64,000 nucleotides of DNA from Diplosphaera chodatii (taxonomy: Eukaryota; Chlorophyta; Trebouxiophyceae; Prasiolales; Stichococcaceae): the NCBI GenBank assembly GCA_032358165.1, contig JAALGY010000031.1, forward strand, positions 2,852,001 to 2,916,000. Direction: 5' to 3'. The notes beneath the pieces are model-generated. The model was not told the origin of the DNA. It ran no database searches and worked only from the letters and a program-made list of their open reading frames with translations. Numbering within the stretch: position 1 is the first letter of the stretch; the number at the start of each line of letters is the position of its first letter. The position numbers were made by a program, and so were the translations under genes. Below are positions 47,501 through 60,232 of this stretch, piece after piece.

Positions 47501-50500
47501 CCGGTCCCGCCGCCGCCAGCGTCGCCCTCATCGACGCCTCGCTCGCCGGCTGGCGGCTGCTGCACGTGACCGAGGGGTTCTCAGCGGCGACCGGCATCCC
47601 AATAGGCGACCGCGGCGCCTTCTGGCAGCACTTCGAGCTGCGCGGCGTCGAGGTACGAGTGTCTGGCGCCTCTCAATGCAGCTCGCCGTGGCTGAGCGTC
47701 CTGCGGCAACAGCCGAGGGTCTGGCCCTTGAATGGCTCTGGCTTGACAAGCCCCGAACATTCTCGTCTCAGTGGCCATCCTGACAAGTGGTCATCTGCAG
47801 ATGCTGACCGCATGCGCCTGCACGCTGCAGGGTCCGATGTCGGCCGAGCCGTGGCGGCACTTTGGGCAGCGCGTCCTGCGCGCCGTGAGCTTCGGCATGG
47901 CGGTGGTCGGCACGGCGCCCTCCCGCAGCCGCCCCAGCACCTTCAAGTTCAGCCTCAGGTGCCCCGCGCGCTGACGGCGCTGCACAGTCGTGACTGCCTG
48001 CATGTGTGCGCCCGGTACCGTGTGACCCGTCAGCAGCGCTGCTCGTGTCGTGCTGGCACGGTGAATCGGGGGCAGACAGGTTGCTGCAGTGGAGGTCAAG
48101 ATTCGTCCACCCACAGTGTAATCTCTGTTGTATGGTCCATCAGATGGCTGACGGCGTCGGCCTCACTGCAGCCCCGCAAGCAAGCAAATGCTGTACGACG
48201 ACTCGGCCGTACTGCTGCCCACCGCCGGCCTGGCAGGCTCCTGCGCAGCGGACGCCGTGCCGTATGGCCTGTACTTTGTGACGCTGCAGGTAGCACTGAG
48301 CTTGCTGGCGTTGCACCGCTGTGCATCTGCTGCGGCATTGCATCCATGAGCGTATTTTTGACACTTCACTGTCGCCTCTTCTGCGCGGTGCCTCGTTCTG
48401 ACTGAGCCCAGGTTCTGTGCGCGCAGTCTGCCAACGAGCCCAGCAGCCGCGGCAGCCTCGACCTCAGCAGCGGCAGCAGCCGCCTGAGCGGCAGCGGCGG
48501 CGGCAGCGGCGGCGGCCAGCTGCTGTCCAGCTGCCGCAGCACCTCCATGCGCTCGGAGCCGTCCCCAAGTGCGTGCCCACCACTCGCCCCTGCCCTGTGC
48601 CTCCTGCCTTGAGGCCAGCTGGACACTCATGTCTCACCGTGCGCCGCACCCCAGGCCAGGGTGCTGACCGCGCACCTCGACAGCAGTGCTTGTCAGCGGC
48701 CGCCCTGATTGGCATTTGTTGTTCTGAGTGCAAGGCTCAGTGCTCTGCAGTGGGCTCAGGGCACAGGTCACCAGCCTGCTCCATACTGTGCCCTCATGAT
48801 GAACCCTGGCAGCGAGACCTCTGCGTTTTTGTCCTCCAGGCATGACGCCGTTTGCGGACGTGCGGCTGGGCGGGCTGCTGGGCAAGGGCAGCTTCGGCAG
48901 CGTGTACCTGGGGTGGCGCGGCGACCAGGAGGTCGCAGTCAAGGTGGAAACCCCAACCGTTGCAAACTCGTCAGCCACAACCTACTATTGTCGACAGCCA
49001 CTGCATCTGGCCAATATGACTGACCTGCCTCATTCTGCATGAACATAACACCAAGCAGATGTGGTCACTTGCTGCTGGTCGAATATTGCAGAGCAGCACA
49101 CGCTGAGCGCAGCAGATTGCAAGCATGCCTGGCCCCGCCTGCCGGCTGAGCCGTTGCCGCATGGGCCCCCGCCAGCCCCTGAACCCTGCCCCCCGGCGCG
49201 CAGGTCATCCACCACACGGGGGTGATGGGCAAGGCGACCGCCAAGGAGCTGGAGGCCACCCTGGGGCAGCGCCTGGAGCACCCCAACATCGTGCGCACCT
49301 ATGACTATGCCACCCGCACCAGCGGCACGGTGCGCGGCGGCACAGACGCCTGTGTGTGTGTATGATTGTGACGACAGCGCAGATGTCGATACGCCAGCCC
49401 ATGCGGCACCAGAACTGCAGTGCAACTGTAACAAGCCGTTGTCTGTGCGCTTCCGGGACACCCAGCTGACGGAGCACTCGCACATGGCACAATGCTGTCA
49501 TGCATAGCATCGGGCATCGCAATCGCTACAGTTGTATCACCCAGGCCCATGCAAACCACCCAGCAGCAGGCGCCTCGCCAGCAGCGGCCGCACCTCTGTC
49601 TAGCCTTCAGCACCCGCCCATCGGATCAGCTGACAGACTGTCTGAGGAGCCTACATGCACATTTGCAGGCGGCCACCCTGAAGCGGGCATCCTCGCGGTT
49701 CGCCAGCGGCGGCAGCAGCATGCGCCGGGGGTCCGGCAGCGGGGCCGGCGGCAGCGGTGTGGAGGCGGCATCGCTGACCGCACGCCAGCACGAGACCTGG
49801 ATCCTGCTGGAGGTCTGCAACGGCGGCTCGCTGCAGGTATGCACGGGCAGCTGCGGTGTTGCCGCTTTCTGAGCTACCTGCTACAGCGGTGCTGTCGGTT
49901 GGGTGGCTCATTCAAGCGGTAGTGTATATCCCCCCAACCTGCTGCGCCTTCTGAGGCTTCTTCTGCAGCATGCTTGTCGTGGTGGGTGACCCAGCGTGCA
50001 GCGCCCGACGTAATCGGTTTTCCCCCTGCCGGCACAGGTCATCAACCATGCAGGGAGGCTGCGGATGTCGGCTGGACGCGGCTCCGCTCAGGAGGCGGAC
50101 GCAGACCCCGGGCAGCTGCCGCCGCCCGACATGCAGCAGCTGCTGGCGTGTGCGGCAGAGATCTCGGAGGCCATGCGCTACCTGCACACCTGCGGCATGA
50201 TGCACGGTGCGAAAGGCTGCAGAAGCAGAGGCTGATTGGTGAATTTCATGTTGTAGCGGGGCGTTTGATCACCAGTGCTTCCGAACCAAGTTTTTGTTGA
50301 TGGTGCAAGCTTGCGGCATATTGTATGTGCCTTCATGCACCGGCTTACTTTCATGACCTCGTGTGCAGCACTCTGACAGATGCATATGTTGCCTGCACCG
50401 TAGGTGACCTGACGAGCAATAATGTGCTGCTGGCTGAGGACAAGACAGACCCCCGGGGATTCAAGACGAAGGTGCACCCTTTGCACCATATGTTTCCCAT

Positions 50501-51923
50501 GGCAGCCAACAACAGTTGCCATTCTCTGCCTGAACGGTCTACAAGGGCTGTCACAGTGCGGCCCCGGCAACAGTGCCAGCAAAGAAATTGATACTGGCAC
50601 AGCAGCCTGATGCAAGCTCAGCCTCTGGCATGCTGTAAAACAAACTTGAGTGAGGCCTTGCAGTGCATCAGGTATCACAGTGGTTGTGCGGCATCAAATA
50701 TGTCATGGCCCAGAAGCTCAGCTTAGCTCGTACGATCTGATGTGGGATGGCTGAGCTGCAGGTGTCGGACTTCGGACTGAGCCGTTCCATGCACGCCGAG
50801 TCCAACCTTTGCACCAACACATTCGGCACGGTGCGCACCTTTCTGCTTTCTGACTCACCTCTGTCCACTGCCTGACCCAGTGCTGTGAGATGTCGGCAAG
50901 GATTGACATGGGCGGCGCCAGCAGGAAGCCGCTGCAATGCTGGCTCACGCTGTCTAAACTTGCCATCTTGCCGTGTCCGGGGTGCCGATGTTCAACGCCG
51001 CGCATGATGACCATCTGATCCCGCCTTACTTGCAGGTAACGCACATGCCGCCCGAACTGCTGTCCGAGGGCCAGCTGTCCAAGGCGGCCGACGTCTATAG
51101 CTTTGGCGTAATGCTGTGGGAGCTGTGAGTGTCCACTTGCTCCTGTATGTACACTCTCCCCCTGTGTGTACCATATTCGGAAAAGCCACCTGCGATGTCG
51201 AGGTAGCGAGCAGAGCACAAGGCATGTCCTGCACTGTCCGCTCGACAGCGGCGGCTGCACCTGCTTGAAGGACTGCACTCACCAGCCATGCTGCACCTCG
51301 CTGCAGGTACTGCATGCAGCGCCCCTGGGCGGAGCTGCGGCCGATCCAGGTCATCATGCAGAAGGCGTCTGGAGCGCTCGCGCTGCAGTGGCCGCGCAGC
51401 ACCCCCACCCTGTACCAGCACCTGGCAGAGGTGGGAACAGCAGTTGACGGCTGTCTTCTGAAAAGCACAACCTAGGCCCCCCTGACAGCGCAAGCTTAGC
51501 CGGGGTGCCACATCATGGCAACCATGTATAGGCAGGCCCGGTGCTCTCTTCGGAGCATCCTGCAGTGACCCATCTGCAGCTCTGTACAGCATCTGCTGGT
51601 CACCTCTGACCCGCTGCGAGGGCAGTACTCTGCCCCTTGACATTACGGCTTTGGATGGCGCTGTGTGACCAGCATGCTGGCAAGCGAGCACCAGCCAGCT
51701 CATATGCACACCGTCAACAGCTTGGCGCTGACACTGCACCCGTCCTTGTTCGCAGGAGTGCATGAGCAACGATCCGGAACTGCGTCCCGCCTTTGCTGAG
51801 GTGGCGCAGCGGTGCCAAGACATGGCGCTCGCAGCGGCTGCTGGAGGCCTGGTAACACGCCCGTCCACCTGCACTGCCGCTGCCGATGATGCTGCCGCCA
51901 GCGGCGACAGCGCTGGCCCCTGA
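44504..51923 (+). CDS. GAF and PAS-like domain TKL-type protein kinase
   Basis: From 45110 on, exons join in phase to 1,207 residues: 45110-45457, 45610-45777, 45836-46023, 46206-47652, 47831-47958, 48172-48289, 48427-48568, 48840-48943, 49204-49329, 49669-49836, 50038-50206, 50404-50471, 50762-50830, 51036-51124, 51307-51430, 51756-51923. A GAF-type region ends FFAGAPLLSSDGQLLGTL, CICDTEARQFGTAA and AAVAARELE. A long Ser/Pro/Gly-rich linker follows, then a PAS-like segment (VALIDASLAGWRLLHVTEGF). The kinase has GKGSFGSV, VAVK, HPNIVRTYDY, HGDLTSNNVLL (HGD for HRD, catalytic Asp and Asn kept), SDFGLSRS, MPPELL and DVYSFGVMLWEL, so it should be active. Many such TKL/Raf-like kinases occur in chlorophytes. 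The N-terminal start is uncertain: ATG at 44504 is one choice, and an exon near 44300-44475 spliced to an 11-base exon (44670-44680) is another. The ligand of the sensory part is unknown. Confidence 0.82.
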
Positions 51924-54136
51924 TCGGGCCGCAAACCCTGCAGCGATGTTGCCTGCTGTGAAGCGTCCCATGCGTGGCAGCAGCGCTGTGGCAGCAGCGG
52001 CTCAGCCACAGGCAGCTTGTGAGTACACCATCGACGCCAACGGCAAGGCACGGATGTCAGATACAAGACCAAACTTCTCAGTGCCATCGGCAACAAGCAC
52101 GCATTGCAGCATGTCGGCATGCTAGACGTGCAGCTTGCTCGCGGCGCCAGCCAGCAGTGCGGCGCCAGCCTACATAGGAGGAGAGCTAGGAAGCAGTGGC
52201 AGGACATGACAATGCGCTTCCAAGACGGTTTGGAGCGCGTGGCAAAGATGGACAGGGATATGAAGCGAGCGGGGTCACAACTACAGGGAGGACCTGGAGA
52301 ACTGCGCATCGTTGCGAAGTGGGTGCATCACCTGGGGCAGAAGACGGGCTGCCAAGCCCTGCATTGTTGCGTTCGGGCCTGGGTCTCCGTTCTCATGTGT
52401 GAAACGGAGACCCGGCCTTTTTTGGGGGGCTAATGTGCATGTATGGCGGCTTCACTACCAGTCCTGTTCTGCTTTTCTCCTTCGTTTTGCTTTCTAGATT
52501 TGTGGTGGGACAGTATTCCAGATATCAGCCTGGGAGTACCGCTACTGCAGGTGTGGCACACAGACATATGCGCTTTGCAGGCGCTTGCTTTGCCCGATTT
52601 ATGCGGCCTCGCTGTGGTTTGCTGTGATTTGGTCTACCTGCTGGCTCTTGTTTGCCTCGAGTTGCTGTGCCACTTGCCTGCAATTTGGCCTCAGCACGTT
52701 ACTGCTCATGCACCATTTGGTTTGATTTGAGTCGAATGCCAGCCCGTGGTCGTGTGCCAGCAGCGCACGTGCTGTTGTCACTTCACACTACAAATTGCGC
52801 GCGGTGACCTCCTCCATTGCTGCATTTAGTGCTCTGCAAACCCTGCTGATGATGTAATGTTGGACACGAGAACCATCCTAAGTCCTTCGCACTGCCAAGC
52901 ACGCCGCAGGCTGCGCCTGCGTTGCCACTGATGTGCACTATCCACCAGAAGACCACTGTATGTTGACCGACATCCAAAACCAGCAGGCCCCTGAGCGCCG
53001 ATGTCTTTGCGCCCAGCAGAGGCGCCAACAGCCATCGATCGTCCAGCACACACTTCCACATGCCACCACTCCGTCATCACCTGCCTGGCAGCCATCGCGC
53101 ACGACCTGGCTGTAAGGCAGGGTCACGGCTTCGCGGCGGCCATGCGATGCATACTACTGTGACATGGTCGTCCTGCATGCAGTAGTATAGATCATCGCCG
53201 AACCCATCTGTGCCAGCCACCAGTCAGCAGTTGTTAGCAAGCTCCCATCGTCTGTGATGGTCATCTCTCTTGAGTCAGCCAAATGTCATCCGATGCGTTG
53301 ACCTACAGCACCGTATTATCTGGTCGACAGCCCCACGATCGATCAAACTCCCCCACGTGACCAGCAGATCTCACCATGACAATTCATACTGATACTGCAT
53401 GAGCGTGTCACCAGTCATCCTCCAGCACGCAGACTTGCCACTTCGATACACACCAAACACATTACATCAAAAAGTCAGAGGGAACGACGTGCCTCAACGA
53501 CAGCATCAGCAGCGACGGCACAGCATAGCAGTGCTGCACACACCCGCCGACCAGTGGCGACGCAACCGCAGGCGACAGTCTGAGAATCAAGGTGCGTTTG
53601 GCCAGTACGCCCTCGCACTTGCAAGTTCAACCTCTGCTACGCCGTGGCACTCACGGCTCGCGAGCTGTGTCCTCTTCCCCGCCCGTATGCCGGTCAGCAG
53701 CCGCTGCTGCTGGCGGTGTGTTAGCAGGGCCTGCGGCGACTGCAGCGGCCTGTGAGCAATGGCCGCACTCGCATGGTGTTGTGAAGTGCTATGGAGGAAC
53801 AGCGTGTCTTATAGGCGCGTGAAGCCCGTGCAGACCCACCGCATGCAGCGGTTGGTCTGCTGTTTCTTTGATAGGTTATTGACAGATGAACGAGGTGGGA
53901 CGCTTGTTTCGACCGCATGCACCCTCAACAGACCCGGAACCCGTGCTTTGAAGTTCTATCAAACCTGCGGCCTGGAAGTCGCAACGACGCCTGCCCCGTC
54001 GCCGGACGTTTCGTGGGTGTATGTGCTTTCATGCCACAGGACGTGGGGCAGCGTGACCGGGGCCACAGCTAGGGCATTACAGGCGGCTGATGTGGCTTCA
54101 GCGCCGTCTCGAGTTGCGCTGTGCTGTGTTTTGCAG
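51924..54136. other. 2.2-kb region between kinase and SBP gene 2
   Basis: The left part is probably the kinase 3' untranslated region, with a strong hairpin (52381-52413) and a TGTAA at about 52855. From 53400 to 54130 there are plus-strand frames that could contain 5' exons of the next gene, but none was securely placed. Confidence 0.4.
52381..52413 (+). other. Perfect 11-bp hairpin followed by a T run
   Basis: The arm gggtctccgtt (52381-52391) pairs with aacggagaccc (52403-52413) around an 11-base loop, and ggcctttttt follows. It lies about 460 bases past the kinase stop. Confidence 0.7.
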
Positions 54137-57100
54137 TGCTGAGCATCACCGTTGAGCGTCAGCGCCGCCCGTGCAAGCACCCGTACTACGGTGGCTGGAT
54201 CTCGTCCGAAAGGACCATCCAGGTCCTTCAACCCAGACCGACAGCCGGTGGCAAGGACTCTGTACTTTGAGTGTATCCACGCACTTCATCCCACGTCCTT
54301 GTGCTGTGCAGCGACAAGACAAGAAGACCGCCACCACGCAGCAGGGCCAGCCGGGGGCTTCTGCCGCCGCCGCCGCCACCCGACCCGCAGCTGCGCGCTG
54401 CACACACATGACAGTGCCGCTGGTCATGGACGATTACTCCGGCTCGGTATGTCTCAGAGCTTCCGCGGTCTCACCCACCGATGTGTCGTATCATGCCGGC
54501 GAAGTCTGCCGGCATTTTGAGCCTTGTGCATCACGCAAAGCCGCCGTGCAGTGCCGCGCCTGTGCGCGCATCTGCCACTGCTGGGCATGCTGGCGGGCCC
54601 ACGCCACGCACGTTGCACACTGTCGCACAGACGTCTGTAGCGCGATGATTGCCATCAGTGTTGGGTTGAGCAGATGGCCCGACAGCCTGTTGTGCCAGAG
54701 GTCGCACCTACCTGACACCATGCGTGTTCTGGTGTGCGCGCACCTTGAGCGTTCAGCTCACTTGCATCGCCAATTGCACTTTGGTGGATCAAAATGGATT
54801 GATACATCCTCAACGTGTCCGTGCTGCAGGTGCGGAGCAGTATGCCGCGATCCAGATCCCAGAAGACCACCAGCAGCGGCAGCGGTGACGAAGAGTGGGC
54901 GCCGCACCCGTACTACAGCTCGCCCCTGGAGACCTCATCGGGGAATGTCCGGGAATGTCGACGATGCAAGGTACGTGGAGCTGCTGTTCATGCTGAGCCT
55001 GCTGACTACCTGCAGCCAAGCACACAGTGGGCCGCACAGCGCACAGAGTACGTATCCCACAGGGTTGTGTGTAGGATGTCGCACGGGAAGGGCGGGGCTG
55101 TTATATCGACCCAGCTGATACGTCTGCGGCAGCCATCAATACCATATGTGTGGTTCCGTGCGCAGGTAGATGGGTGCGGCGTGGACCTCTCGACCTACAA
55201 GACCTTCTACCGACGCGCGCACTGCTGCCAGGTATGGGCATGGGGCTCATGTCCTAACATGTGCCTGAGGTCTGAGCAGGATGCCGCCACGTCCTGCCAT
55301 GACCTTGCAGCTGATCCAAAGGCAATACGCATGGCAATTCTGAGATTGCTGTCAGTCGTGAAGAGGCTGGAGTGATGCTTTTCACGACTGGGGACAGCGC
55401 AGCGCAGAACAATGCCCTCTTTAGACTGGCTGTGACGGCTCCTCTTCCTGCTTCGCAGCTACACGCACGGGAGCTCATGGTGTATGTGGAGAACGTACCC
55501 AAGAGGCTGTGCCAGCAGTGCTCCGCCTTCCACCCGCTGGCCGACTTTGACGGCACCAAGAAGTGAGTGGTACATGCTGCCTGGGCACACTGCTTGGTCG
55601 CTGTTGAATCCCGGCGATGCTGATGTGCTGCAGTGCCAAGATGTCGGCACCGCAGGAAGACTATTGGCGATGCTGACATGACAACAACAACACTGCAGCC
55701 TTTGCCGATGACACGCTTCATGCGTCGTTCTGATGCTCCGCCCATGTCGTGCTGCAGGAGCTGCCGCACCAAGCTGCAGGCGCACAAGATCCGGCAGCGG
55801 GAGCACAGCAACCGGCGCATGGCGGAGGCGGCGGCGGCGATGCAGCGGCAGACGCCCGCACCAAGCGCGACAGCCCCGTCGCTGCCGCTTCCTGCTGCCG
55901 GCGAGTACGGGCAGCCAGCTGACGGCAGTGGCGGGGTGATGAGGTGCTGCAGCGTGGCGGTCCAGGAGGGTCAGCAGCTGCCGGCGGGGCATGCTCAGCC
56001 TTACCAAGCAGTGTCCTGGGCCCCACAGCAGTTGGCGCCGTGGCAGCAGCCTCAGCTGGTGGCTGACCTGCAGCAGTGGGCGGCAATGCAGGAGCATGCG
56101 GTGTACATGCAGCAGGAGTGCATGGCGGCTCAGCAGCAGCTGCAGCAGCAGCAGCACTACCACCAGCAGCAGCAGCAGCAGCAGCCTGCAGACCTCCTGG
56201 AGGATCCCGGCATGCTGGCTGACATCCCGCTTGACGAGCTGCTGCTGGACATGCCGATGGACATCCCGCTGCAGCGCCAGGTGGGATGCACATATCTTCA
56301 AGCACAGGCAGGCTGCGCTATCACACAGCGCACTCTGTGCTGCTGAAGCCGCACTAGCAGTGCGTCATGCCCGTGTGCTGAGGGGATCATTGGCTTTTAG
56401 GCTTACTCATCTCATTGCGTTGCCAGTGTTGCTGATATGTCTTGGTCGTCCTGCTGTGCAGCCAAGCTGGGAGCAGTTCCCCATCAACGCAATGCAGCTG
56501 AGCAGCATCCAGGAGGGTGCGCCACCACACACCAGCTGCCAAGGTAGGCAACTCGTGGCATGATCAAATCAGCAAACTGCCTTGGGCCGCCACCACAGCT
56601 GCTCGGCAAGGCGCTCTTCACTGCCTCTATAGCAGTAGGAAGTGCGTACCACCACCTGCGCCTTGTTGATCGTTGCCTGCTTTTCATCACTGATCACGCT
56701 GTCGTACGCATGTCGCAGGCAAACCGAGCAGCATCGACGCCGCAGCTCGAAGCAGGCGCGCTGTTTCCATCGGCGAGGTGGACCTGAGGCAGCCGCTGCC
56801 GCTGCTCGAGATCATCGGCACCGAGGCCACGACACCGTCCAAGAAGTCTTTCCGCAGCATATCACATGACATAGGTGTGGGTCAACTTAACATAGCCAGT
56901 CCATGCTGTTGGCTGTCCTTTGACATACGGTCGACGACCGCCGATGCGGGGGCAATGTGGCAGCGAGTCATTTGTGGTCGCATGGGGTGTCGCCTTGCAA
57001 CCAGGCTCATGACAAGTGAGGCTGTGCTGCTGTGCAGGCGCATCCCGCTGGGCAGGGTGGGCGGACGTCTCTGATCCTATCCGATCCGAAGCCGCGCCTG

Positions 57101-58989
57101 ATCTATCGGCTACCACAACCAGGCAAAGCGTGCACGCTTCACCGCACACCAGCACCTCGCAGCTGGTGTGCCACGGCGGCGGTGGCGCTGATGTGACGCT
57201 GCACTGCGACTCAGCGTACGAGGTGGGTGGGCCATGTAGCAGGCACCTGTCCATGAGAAAGGCAGATTGCAGGGGGGGTTGTGGGGATGCACGTCAGGGA
57301 AGCAGGTTTCTGTTGCTGCTTCTACTGCCTGCACGTTAGAGGCGCTGCTCTGTTTTGTGTGAATGGCGTGAACAGCCTTACAACTGCATCCTGCAAGTCA
57401 AACTGGCCCGCTTGTTGCCTTCGCTGCTGCTGCTTACGTCTGTCACTTGCACTGCTGCAGGACGACCACAGCGTGCCAAGCATCTCCCCGTTCCAACGGC
57501 AGACTGCAGGGACAAAGCCTGCCGGCGAGTCTGTGCGCTCCCGCAGCGTCAAACGCGACTCTGGCCACCTGCCGACAAGGTGTACCAACTGCTGCTGCCA
57601 GAGCATCTCGTCTCAGCATCCCAGAAATGCAACAGGCTCAAGAGGCACTACATTGGGGTCAACCGAACGCGTTCCTGTTTGCCGCCTGCAGGCAGGACTC
57701 CCTTCGCTCCGTCAAGCACGCCTCGCTGGGGGGCCTCCGCACCGACTCCGCGCTGCTCGAGGGCTGCGGCGAGTTCCGGCGCCCCGTGCCGGCGGGGTCC
57801 CCCAACCCGCGGGAGTGCGCCTACCAGCGCACGAGCCTGGACGGCCGGCGGCCCGGCGGCCAGCAGGACGGCGCGTACCGGCGCTCGAGCCTGGACAGCT
57901 GGCCGTCCGGCGACAGCTCGCAGACCCGCTTCACGCACCACGCCGAGGGCGCGCCTGCCGAGAGGTGCGGCCTTGCCGACTTGAAGTTGTCCCTTGGCAG
58001 AACGTAGTCAGAACGCTCGTATGCAAAGACCTGGCAACGCAGCATCTGCACTGCGAACTTCGACTTTAAGCCCGTCCTGAAGGTGAGAGTACGGTTGTGC
58101 AGGCTGCGGCACGGCCCCGCCACGCACAGCGGCTGCAGCGCTCCCGTCCGCCGCTCCGTCACGCGCCACTCGCTGAGCGTGCTGCCGGACGCCGCGGTGC
58201 CGGACCTGGGCCTCGAGCTGGACCGCGCCTTCATGGAGCAGGCAAGCTCCGGCAACACACAGTATGTGCTGGTCGGACCAGTCGCCCCAGCGTGTTGCAG
58301 CATGCGATGTGATTCGACAAACACTCACTGTTGGGTGGTCTGAGGTGGACGCATCTGCATCATGACCAGGGCATCTTGTGCACTGTTGCTCATGACGCAG
58401 ATGCGTTACACTCTGGGGTTGGACTAGTAATGCGTGTGCCTCTCAGCTTTCATGCGTCCTCCACACACCACGTTGGCGGCCTTCCACGACATGCACAAGC
58501 GGCAGCACTCTGGTTGTTGCTGCTAGGGACTCTGCTGGCTGATTTTCGCCGCAATACGGCACACTCAGCTGCGCACACGCACTGTTGCTGCAGGCGCCGG
58601 AGCCCCTGTACTTTGCGGCGCAGCTGGTCAAGGGCATGGGCCTGCAGCGCCGGGAGCTGCCCGAGTTCAGCTACCGCCGCAGCAGCGGCACTCACGACGG
58701 CCACGCCCCCACCTTCCGCATTGCCGACCCCCCGCTGCGCAGCTGCAGCTTCGAGACGGACGACTCCAGGGCCCTCAGCAGCGGGGATTCGCAGATGTCC
58801 GAGGACATCGCGGCGCTGGACGGACTCTCAGACGAGGTGTGGGACCGGCTGCGGCGGCTGAGCCGCAGCATGGCGCAGGTGCCGCTGACGGGGCAGGCCG
58901 CAATCGAGGCGGCGATGAGCCGCCGCATCCGCCGCCGCTCGTGCGACGAGGGCGAGGCGTACTGCGGGCTGCTGCTGCCGCGGGCCTGA
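54137..58989 (+). CDS. Second SBP-box transcription factor, 5' end uncertain
   Basis: Thirteen exons join in phase to about 801 residues: 54137-54222, 54312-54446, 54830-54970, 55166-55231, 55459-55562, 55758-56280, 56462-56543, 56719-56874, 57038-57222, 57461-57579, 57692-57964, 58103-58241, 58594-58989. The SBP domain spans exons 3-6: CRRC, VDGCGVDLSTYKTFYRRAHC, then ELMVYVENVPKRLCQQCSAF, HPLADFDGTKK and SCRTKLQAHKIRQREHSNRR, giving both zinc sites and a basic nuclear signal. A Gln-rich linker follows (about 56100-56190), and LDELLLDMPMDIPL resembles an acidic-hydrophobic activation segment. The C-terminal EQAPEPL...PEFSYR motif is shared with SBP gene 1. The intron after 58241 uses a GC donor (gcaagc). 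The first exon starts in phase 1, so an upstream exon with the start codon is missing from the model (a split ATG is possible). Confidence 0.85.
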
Positions 58990-60232
58990 AGTTCTGCGGC
59001 GTGCGGCCAAACCCTAAAGCCCCGCAGCCCTGGGTGCAGCCAGGCACACTGGGGAGGAGGCCCCGAAGGTCAGCATGATGAAGGTGCAAGAGGGCATGCC
59101 GAAGACGGCATATCCTGACGTGACAAACGTGAAGTACAACCATAGCCAGCTCAGCAGCACAATGGCGAGCAACCAAGTCCATCACAGCAAGAAGTTTGGT
59201 CAACAGCAACAGCGAACAGCTGAGCTGCCGACATACCCATCACCCATCACATCTTGGGCAAGCAAGCAGGGGTGCAGCCTCGTCTGCCATAGTATAACTT
59301 CTAGGGGGGTCCAGATGGGGATAGGATCATGACCTGATAGTTATCAGCCGCCGCATAGGAACCTGCTGTGGGCCAGCATGCATGCTTTGCGCGAGGCACC
59401 GTTCTGGTGACAGCTTCTTGGCTTCAGATTTCTGATGTTGAGTTCTGGTATTTCAGCTTTCTGCAAGCATTTGTTCAGGCGCATCGCCTCTGGGGCCAGC
59501 AGTCAGCAGCACGTGCTCTGTTGCCGCGGCGTCGATCTGCGCAGGCTCCTGACCGGATGCCCGGTCACCAGCTATCTAGTTGGCTTTTCAGCTGTCACGT
59601 TCTGGTCTTTGCTTTCGGCGCATTCTCTTGAATGTTCGGCCATCGCTCTTGGTTCATGTTCATCTGCTCAGGCAGGCATAAGCAGCAGTGTCACCGCGCT
59701 TTTGCTCTGCACATTACTAGCCTGACACACATTCTTACTGGGCAGCTTTGCCTCGGCGGACTGGTGTCAACATGACTACATATGGTTTGAGACTTGATGC
59801 CTTCAGCAGTTGTTCAGACACTGACCCATCGCCTTGCATCCTGCTGCTCATCCGCAGCAGCAAGTGTAATCAGTCAAAGCAATACAGATGATGTGCAACA
59901 CCTGACAATGTGCTCGCTACATGCTTCTGTATGTGGCCCGTAAAGGATGCCCGGAGCGGAAGCTGTATGTGACGTGCCGGCAATGTGGCAACACAGCGGC
60001 ACTGTACAGCCTCTTGCCCACTGATACATGCTCGGAGATGCCTGCATGCATGCCCACCCTGTAGCCCTCCTACTCCTTCCGGCTGCCTGCAGGTGTCTAC
60101 ACACAGTCGCAGGGTCCTGTTCAAGTCCTCCCGAAGATGGACACTGCCACATCTGAAGCAACTCAGTCCAGAGGCAGTCACACGCTTCGGTGATCCTCAA
60201 ACCATCGGGCCGCGTGATATTCCCTCGGCGGC
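58990..60232. other. Gap between SBP gene 2 and the HEAT-like gene
   Basis: About 1.2 kb without a supported gene. A TGTAA at 59865-59869 may end the SBP transcript, giving a long 3' untranslated region; the remainder would be promoter of the next gene. Confidence 0.4.
59865..59869 (+). terminator. Candidate TGTAA poly(A) signal of SBP gene 2
   Basis: First clear TGTAA found downstream of the SBP stop, about 880 bases away; plausible but distant. Confidence 0.3.

Noticed and set aside
52104..52433. A 109-codon plus-strand frame after the kinase
   Set aside because: It overlaps the hairpin and lacks similarity to anything I know; more likely 3' untranslated sequence.
53759..54142. Segment TRALKFYQTCGLEV resembling an N-acetyltransferase motif
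   Set aside because: Only one short motif-like string occurs, with none of the rest of the fold around it; it is probably chance in the 5' flank of SBP gene 2.
57696..57941. Minus-strand Arg/Ala-rich frame opposite SBP gene 2
   Set aside because: It is the antisense of a phase-consistent exon of the SBP gene.
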